Shown here: positions 6,195-12,530 of the stretch, piece by piece
Numbering within the stretch: the stretch's first letter is position 1
Layout of the letters: each line of letters begins with the position of its first letter
Source of the DNA: Caulobacter sp.
Lineage (GTDB): Bacteria; Pseudomonadota; Alphaproteobacteria; Caulobacterales; Caulobacteraceae
Assembly: GCA_028291125.1 (NCBI GenBank)
Contig: JAQGIN010000505.1
Span: 1-12,530, forward strand
Direction: 5' to 3'
DNA: 12,530 nucleotides
Program-made: the position numbers and the translations under genes
The notes under the pieces: model-generated
Told to the model about the DNA's origin: nothing
What the model saw: the letters and a program-made list of their open reading frames with translations, nothing else
The model's database searches: none

Positions 6195-7373
6195 ATGATC
6201 CGGCCTGGCTCCTTGGCGCGCGCGGGGCGATCCGCCCTGCAAGCGCGTCCCCGCAAGGTCTGCTTCCTCTACATCGCCCAGACCCACCAGATCCTGCACA
6301 GCCTGTCGATCGCGGTGGCCCTGGCGCGCGGCTGGCCCGATCTCGAGGTCGAGGTCGCCGCCACCAGCGCCGCCCACCTCGACTATGTCCGCGACCTGCT
6401 GGCCCGGCTGGGCGGCGCGCCGATCACCCTGCGGCTGCTGGGGCCGGCCTGGCTGCGGGCCTTCCGGCCCGGCGGGGCCTCGACCCCGCCCAAGACCCTG
6501 ATGCTGACCGCCAACGCCGGCGTGCTGGCGGCCTATGACGCGGTGGTGACACCGGAGCGGACCACGGCCCTGCTGCGCCGGCTGGGCGTGCGCCACCCTC
6601 AACTGGTCTACACCCAGCATGGCGCGGGCGATCGCGGCGGGCCGTTCGAGCCGCGGCTGCGGCGCTTCGACCTGGTGATGGCCGCCGGCCCCAAGCAGCG
6701 CGACCGGATGATCGGCGAAGGCTGGGTCAAGCCCGAGAACTGCGCCATGGTCGGCTATCCCAAGTTCGACCTGGTCGACGCCCTGTTCCCCGCCCCCCCG
6801 CCGTTGTTCGCCAACGGCAAGCCGACGGTGCTGTACAATCCCCACTTCGACCCGGCGCTGAGCTCGTGGCCACGCTGGGGCCCGCAGGTGCTGGCCCAGT
6901 TCGCCGCCGACGACCGCCACAACCTGGTGTTCGCGCCGCACATCCGGCTGTTCGACGGCGCCGACCCGGCCAAGATTCCAGCCCTGGCGCCCTATGTCGG
7001 CCATCCGCGCATCCACATCGATCTGGGCGGGCCGGCGGCCATCGACATGACCTACACCCGCGGGGCCGACGTCTATCTGGGCGACGCCAGCAGCCAGATC
7101 TACGAATTCCTGCGCACGCCCAAGCCCTGCCTGTTCCTCAACGCCCACGGCGCCGTCTGGCGGGGCGACGAGAGCTATCACCACTGGCGCTATGGGCCGG
7201 TGCTCGACGAGGTCGACGGCCTGGCCGAGGCGGTGGACGCCGCGCGCCGGAACGAGGGCGACTACGCCGAGGCCCAGCGCGCCGGCTTCGCCGAGAGCTT
7301 CGACCTGACGGACGAACCCTCGTCGCATCGCGCCGCCGCGGCGATCGCCGCCCGGCTGGAGCGGCCGCGATGA
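6195..7373 (+). CDS. CDP-glycerol glycerophosphotransferase-like (TagB/TagF-type) GT-B enzyme
   Basis: A 392-residue soluble protein resembling the catalytic part of CDP-glycerol:poly(glycerophosphate) glycerophosphotransferases. Visible landmarks are QHG at 141-143, VGYPKFD (187-192 region), VLYNPHFDP (212-220), FAPHI with H249, the GDASSQIYEFL signature (297-306) and KPCLFLN (310-316). In teichoic acid enzymes the histidines matching H142 and H249 are catalytic or bind the CDP-polyol. It starts 3 nt after the LptC-like stop and overlaps the flippase by ATGA. Teichoic acids are not expected here, so a role in adding a polyol-phosphate or similar group to a lipid, perhaps a ceramide head group, is plausible inference. 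C. crescentus makes anionic ceramide phosphoglycerate lipids, but those known enzymes were not recognised here. Confidence 0.72.
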   Translation: MIRPGSLARAGRSALQARPRKVCFLYIAQTHQILHSLSIAVALARGWPDLEVEVAATSAAHLDYVRDLLARLGGAPITLRLLGPAWLRAFRPGGASTPPKTLMLTANAGVLAAYDAVVTPERTTALLRRLGVRHPQLVYTQHGAGDRGGPFEPRLRRFDLVMAAGPKQRDRMIGEGWVKPENCAMVGYPKFDLVDALFPAPPPLFANGKPTVLYNPHFDPALSSWPRWGPQVLAQFAADDRHNLVFAPHIRLFDGADPAKIPALAPYVGHPRIHIDLGGPAAIDMTYTRGADVYLGDASSQIYEFLRTPKPCLFLNAHGAVWRGDESYHHWRYGPVLDEVDGLAEAVDAARRNEGDYAEAQRAGFAESFDLTDEPSSHRAAAAIAARLERPR

Positions 7374-8724
7374 GCCAGACGCCGGTCCTGCGCCGCATCC
7401 TGGGCAACGCCGGGGCCCTGCTGGGCGGGCGGACGATCAACGCCGTGCTCGGTCTGGCCTATATGGCGGTCACGGCCCGGGCCCTGGGCGCCTCGGCCTT
7501 GGGCGTGCTGGTGCTGATCAACGCCTTCGCCCAGGTGCTGGGCGACGTGGCCAAGTTCCAGTCGTGGCAGACGGTGCTGCAATACGGGGCCAAGCCGCTG
7601 GCCGACGGCGACCGTCCGGCCTTCCAGCAGGTGGTGCGCTTCACCCTGATGCTCGACGGCCTGGGGGCGGTGATCGGCGTCACCCTTGGCGTCGGCGGAG
7701 CCCTGCTGTTCGGCGACAAGCTGGGCTGGTCGCGCGACATGGCCCCGGCCGCGGCGCTGTACGCCCTGTCGGTGGCCTTCATGGCCCCGGCAACGTCGCT
7801 GGGCCTGCTGCGGCTGTTCGACCGCTTCCGGCCGCTGGCGGCCCAGCAGGCGGTCAGCTCGGTGGTGCGGCTGGCCGGCGGCGCGGCGGCTTGGGCTCTG
7901 CACTGGCCGATCGAGGCGTTCCTGATCATCTGGGCGGCCGGCACCGTGGCCTCCTTCGTCTATCTGGCCGGCGCGTCCTGGATCGAACTGCACCGGCGCC
8001 GGCTGCTGGATGGCTTCACCTGGCGGGGGCCGCTGTCGGCCGGCCTGCCGGGCGTCTGGCGCTTCGCTTGGGCGACCAATTTCAGCAGCACGCTGGATGT
8101 CGCCTTTACCCATGTCATCACCCTGGCGGTGGGCGCGCTGATGGGCCCGGCCCCGGCCGCCCTGTGGCGGGTGGGCCGGCAGGTGGCCGACGGCCTGGCC
8201 AAGCCGGCCCGGCTGCTGATCCCCGCCCTCTATCCGGAACTGGCCAAGCTGCGCGCCGCCGACGGCGAGGCGGCGATGAACCGCCTGGCCCGCCAGGTCG
8301 GCTTGCTGGGCGGGGCCGCCGCCGGCGTGCTGCTGGTGGTCACCGCCGTGGTCGGCAAGCCGCTGCTGGTGTTGGTCATGGGCGAGGCCTTCGCCCCCGC
8401 CGCGGGGATCATGACCTGGCAGGTGGCGGCGGCGGCGATCGGCGTCCTGGCCTTGCCGGTCGAGCCGATGCTGGTGTCGCTGGGCCGGGCCGGAGCCGCC
8501 CTGCGGGTGCGGCTGGTGGTCTGTGTCGTCTATCTGATCGCCCTGGCGCCGATCATCAAAAGCTTTGGCCTGACCGGGGCTGGCGCCGCCCTGGTCGGGG
8601 CCATGGCGGCCATGGCGCTCGGGATGTTCTGGCGCCTGAGAGCCGGCCCGCGGCCCGGCGCGACCGGCGATCCGCGTCAAAACTCTTGCGTCGATACCGA
8701 AAACCACGCCAAAGGCGGGATGTG

Positions 8725-8725
<1 letters not shown>
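7370..8725 (+). CDS. MOP-superfamily flippase (polysaccharide/lipid exporter)
   Basis: A 451-residue integral membrane protein with about 10-12 hydrophobic segments, beginning GNAGALLGGRTINAVLGLAYM and TARALGASALGVLVLI, the opening pattern of Wzx/RfbX/MurJ-like exporters of the MOP superfamily. Such proteins flip lipid-linked sugars or similar polar lipids from the inner to the outer face of the cytoplasmic membrane. The C-terminal 25 residues (about 425-451) are polar and cytoplasmic. Translation is coupled at both ends: ATGA overlap with the transferase-like gene and TGATG overlap with aasR. Lying between a transferase and the ceramide genes, it is a candidate flippase for a sphingolipid or glycosylated sphingolipid intermediate. 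An O-antigen or polysaccharide role cannot be excluded, but no other sugar-assembly genes are present. Confidence 0.8.
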
Positions 8726-10434
<1,709 letters not shown>

Positions 10435-10438
10435 GCGC

Positions 10439-11398
10439 GTGCCCCGGGGCGTCGTCGCCATCACCGGAGCCACCGGCTTCCTCGGCCGCCACCTGGCCGT
10501 GGTCCTGGCCGCCGAGGGCTGGCGGGTGCGGGTGCTGGCCCGGCGCGACGTCATCGACCCCGCCTGGCGCGCCCTGGAGCCGCAGGTGGTGGTCGGCGAC
10601 CTGGCCGACGCCGCCGCCCTGGCCGCCTTGTGCGACGGCGCCGAACTGGTCATCCACGCCGCCGGCCTGATCAAGGCCAAGTCCCGTCAGGCCTTCGACC
10701 GCGCCAATGTCGAGGGCGCGCGCCGCGTCGCCCAGGCCGCGCGGGCCGCCGGAAGCCGGTTCGTCCAGGTCTCCAGCCTGACGGCGCGCGTGCCGGCCCT
10801 GTCCGACTACGCCGCCAGCAAGCGGGCCGGCGAAGAGGCCGTCCGAGCCGAGATCGGCGACGCCCTGCTGGTGGTGCGCCCGCCGGCCATCTACGGCCCC
10901 GGCGACATCGAGACCCTGCGGCTGTTCAAGGCCGCCGCCGGCCCGGTTCTGCCGGTGCTCGACCCGGCCGCCCGCGTCGCCGTCGTCCATGTCGAGGACG
11001 CGGCGCGGCAGATCGCCGCCTTGGCCGCCGCCCGAGCCACGGGGGTCTTCGCCCTATCCGACGCCCGGATCGACGGCTACGGCTGGGTCGAGCTGATGAC
11101 AGCGGCGGCGCAGGCCGTCGGGGCGCGGCCACGCCTGGTGCGGATTCCGGGCGCCACCCTGAGCCTGGCGGCCGCCACGGCGGGTCTGGCGGCGCGGCTG
11201 TCCGGCCAGGTTTCGATCCTGGGACCCGGCAAGGCGCGGGAATTGCGTCATCTTGACTGGTCGCTGCGCGTGGGTGAAATCGCCCCCGAAACGCCGCCGC
11301 CCCGGTTCACCCTAGCGGCCGGTTTCGCGCAAAGCGTGCGCTGGTACCGGACCCGGGGGTGGTTGAATGAGAAAAAAAATGCGCGAATCGGAAAATAG
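10439..11398 (+). CDS. cerR: CerR, NAD(P)-dependent 3-oxo-sphingolipid reductase (extended SDR)
   Basis: A 319-residue Rossmann-fold protein of the extended short-chain dehydrogenase/epimerase group: ITGATGFLGRH with glycines 10, 13 and 16, an SS pair at 112-113, catalytic Y124 and K128 in YAASK, and RPPAIYGPGD (147-156). In C. crescentus the equivalent gene, between aasR and the carrier, is named cerR and is needed for reduction of the 3-oxo group in ceramide synthesis. GTG 10439 is the start: it is 4 nt after the aasR stop and opens straight into the nucleotide-binding strand. No strong Shine-Dalgarno is visible, suggesting coupling to aasR. The last 15 codons are A-rich, with an eight-A run at 11372-11379, unlike the rest of the gene. 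Confidence 0.85.
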   Translation: MPRGVVAITGATGFLGRHLAVVLAAEGWRVRVLARRDVIDPAWRALEPQVVVGDLADAAALAALCDGAELVIHAAGLIKAKSRQAFDRANVEGARRVAQAARAAGSRFVQVSSLTARVPALSDYAASKRAGEEAVRAEIGDALLVVRPPAIYGPGDIETLRLFKAAAGPVLPVLDPAARVAVVHVEDAARQIAALAAARATGVFALSDARIDGYGWVELMTAAAQAVGARPRLVRIPGATLSLAAATAGLAARLSGQVSILGPGKARELRHLDWSLRVGEIAPETPPPRFTLAAGFAQSVRWYRTRGWLNEKKNARIGK

Positions 11399-11467
11399 GG
11401 CGATTTTGGGTCAATACGGCTGTCGCATTCTTGTTATGTTGCCGTTCGGATAGGGCGGCGCGTCGCG
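11399..11467 (+). promoter_or_regulatory. AT-rich gap with possible acpR promoter
   Basis: The 69-bp gap before acpR is clearly richer in A and T than the genes before it. TTGGGTC (11406-11412) and GCATTCTT (11425-11432) stand 12 bp apart, loosely like the Caulobacter housekeeping promoter (TTGaCgS-N10-14-GCTANAWC); the -10 match is weak. A separate promoter would let the carrier and Spt be made at a higher level than the upstream genes. No terminator is seen in the gap. Confidence 0.25.
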
Positions 11468-11719
11468 ATGCAAACAGTTACGGATTTGACTCTGCACGAA
11501 ATCAGCCGTGCGACGGGAAAAGTCGTCGGGCGGGTTGTGGAGGTGTCGAACGACACCCATATCGGTCGCGATCTGGCGGTGGATTCCTTAACTCTCATGA
11601 ACATCATCATGGAGCTTGAGGATACGTTCGACATTTCGATTCCGCTTGATCGTCTCTCCTCTGTCGAGACCGCCGGAGACCTGTCCGCCTTGATTAAAGA
11701 TCTTCGGGAAAAGGCTTGA
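11468..11719 (+). CDS. acpR: AcpR, dedicated acyl carrier protein
   Basis: An 83-residue acyl carrier protein. The phosphopantetheine-attachment motif is AVDSLTLM with the serine at position 40, and the acidic helix 2 (MELEDTFDISIP) and a four-helix pattern follow. Between cerR and spt in C. crescentus lies the specialised carrier acpR, which would take the acyl chain from AasR and hand it to Spt. By hand count its GC is about 52% (132 of 252), far below its neighbours. It uses codons rare in this genome, including TTA for L41 next to the active serine, and AAA and ATT. Different base use suggests transfer or special expression. It is separate from the housekeeping ACP by context, not by any motif I can prove. 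Confidence 0.85.
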   Translation: MQTVTDLTLHEISRATGKVVGRVVEVSNDTHIGRDLAVDSLTLMNIIMELEDTFDISIPLDRLSSVETAGDLSALIKDLREKA

Positions 11720-11721
11720 GA

Positions 11722-12530
11722 ATGGGGCTGTTCGACAAGCATCTCGCCTATCGCAACGCGTACCAGTCCATCCGGCAGGCGGGCGCCGATCCGTTCAACG
11801 TGCGCTTCGACGCCGTCGTCTCGCCCACCGAGGGCCTGATCGACGGCCGCAGCACGATCTTGCTCGGCACCAACAACTATCTGGGCCTGACCTTCGACCC
11901 CGAATGCATCGACGCCTCGGTGCAGGCCGTGCAGACCCGCGGCACCGGCACCACCGGCTCGCGGATCGCCAATGGCAGCTTCGAGGCTCATATCGAGCTC
12001 GAGACGGCGCTGGGCAAGTTCTATGGCCGCAAGCACGCCATGGTGTTCACCACCGGCTACCAGGCCAATCTGGGCGTGCTGTCGACCCTGGTCGGCCGCG
12101 GCGACCACCTGATCCTCGACGCCGACAGCCACGCCAGCATCTATGACGGTTCGCGGCTGGGTCACGCCGAGGTCACCCGCTTCCGCCACAACGACCCCGA
12201 AGACCTCTACAAGCGCTTGCGGCGGATGAAGGACGTCCCCGGCGAGCGGCTGATCGTCGTCGAAGGCATCTATTCGATGATCGGCGACACCGCGCCGCTG
12301 AAGGAGATCGCCGCCATCAAGCGCGAGATGGGCGGCTATCTGCTGGTCGACGAGGCCCATTCGATGGGCGTGCTCGGCGAACGCGGCCGCGGCCTGGCCG
12401 AGCAGGCCGGGGTCGAGGCCGATGTCGACTTCATCGTCGGCACCTTCTCCAAGAGCCTGGGCGCCATCGGCGGCTTCTGCGTCTCCGACGCCGAGGACTT
12501 CGACGTCATGCGGGTCATCTGCCGGCCCTA
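11722..12530 (+). CDS. spt: Spt, serine palmitoyltransferase (PLP-dependent), N-terminal part
   Basis: The first 269 codons of an alpha-oxoamine synthase; the rest is beyond the right edge. Visible are the LLGTNNYLGL strand (47-56), GTGTTGSR (74-81), DADSHASI with H138 (cofactor-stacking histidine), DEAHS with D210 and H213, and the PLP lysine K244 in GTFSKSLG. The family decarboxylatively condenses an amino acid with an acyl thioester. Serine palmitoyltransferase, AONS (BioF) and KBL are close relatives; the acpR-cerR-aasR neighbourhood points to Spt. It would use acyl-AcpR and serine to make the 3-oxo sphingoid base. AAGG at 11711-11714 lies 7 nt before the ATG, which is 2 nt after acpR's stop. 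Unlike acpR, it is again GC-rich. Confidence 0.9.
   Translation, partial: MGLFDKHLAYRNAYQSIRQAGADPFNVRFDAVVSPTEGLIDGRSTILLGTNNYLGLTFDPECIDASVQAVQTRGTGTTGSRIANGSFEAHIELETALGKFYGRKHAMVFTTGYQANLGVLSTLVGRGDHLILDADSHASIYDGSRLGHAEVTRFRHNDPEDLYKRLRRMKDVPGERLIVVEGIYSMIGDTAPLKEIAAIKREMGGYLLVDEAHSMGVLGERGRGLAEQAGVEADVDFIVGTFSKSLGAIGGFCVSDAEDFDVMRVICRP

Noticed and set aside
5568..7328. 586-codon open frame on the minus strand across the LptC-like and TagF-like genes
   Set aside because: It is a shadow of plus-strand genes with clear family motifs; the composition is typical of antisense GC-rich frames and there is no ribosome-binding site.

Overview
The window is GC-rich alphaproteobacterial DNA. Its gene content points to Caulobacter or a close relative (Caulobacteraceae): a FixK/FixL/FixJ/FixT oxygen-signalling set stands beside the aasR-cerR-acpR-spt order known from the Caulobacter crescentus ceramide locus. 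The assignment comes from gene families and order recognised by eye; no search was run.

Layout. (1) 1-260, minus strand: the N-terminal part of a TauD/TfdA-type 2-oxoglutarate dioxygenase, divergent from the next block. (2) 439-3683, plus strand: fixK (CRP/FNR regulator), fixL (membrane-anchored haem-PAS histidine kinase), fixJ (response regulator with a LuxR-type DNA-binding domain, overlapping fixL by 11 nt) and a stand-alone receiver resembling fixT. A good FixK-type box lies just upstream of fixT, and a possible FixJ site lies upstream of fixK. This matches the known circuit, in which FixLJ activates fixK, FixK activates fixT, and FixT damps FixL. (3) 3691-5523: an 18-bp AT-rich dyad, then a two-gene unit of a three-histidine-box fatty acid desaturase and a cytoplasmic PhnD-like binding protein. 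(4) 5580-12530: seven co-directional genes: LptC-like protein, CDP-glycerol glycerophosphotransferase-like protein, MOP-type flippase, aasR, cerR, acpR and spt (cut by the window edge).

Block 4 reads as a sphingolipid make-and-move operon. AasR would load an acyl chain on the dedicated carrier AcpR, Spt would condense acyl-AcpR with an amino acid to a 3-oxo-sphingoid base, and CerR would reduce the 3-oxo group. The LptC-like protein, the flippase and the polyol-phosphate transferase-like enzyme are candidates for modifying the lipid and moving it to the outer membrane; this last part is inference. The ceramide synthase itself is not in the window.

The most notable points are: the sphingolipid export/modification module; acpR, an island of about 52% GC with a TTA codon beside the active serine; a FixT with a single cysteine although C. 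crescentus FixT is described as an Fe-S protein; a FixK box placed so that fixT may be transcribed without a leader; a possible hairpin between the fixL Shine-Dalgarno and its start; and an AasR whose phosphate-binding motif lacks the usual Gly and Lys.
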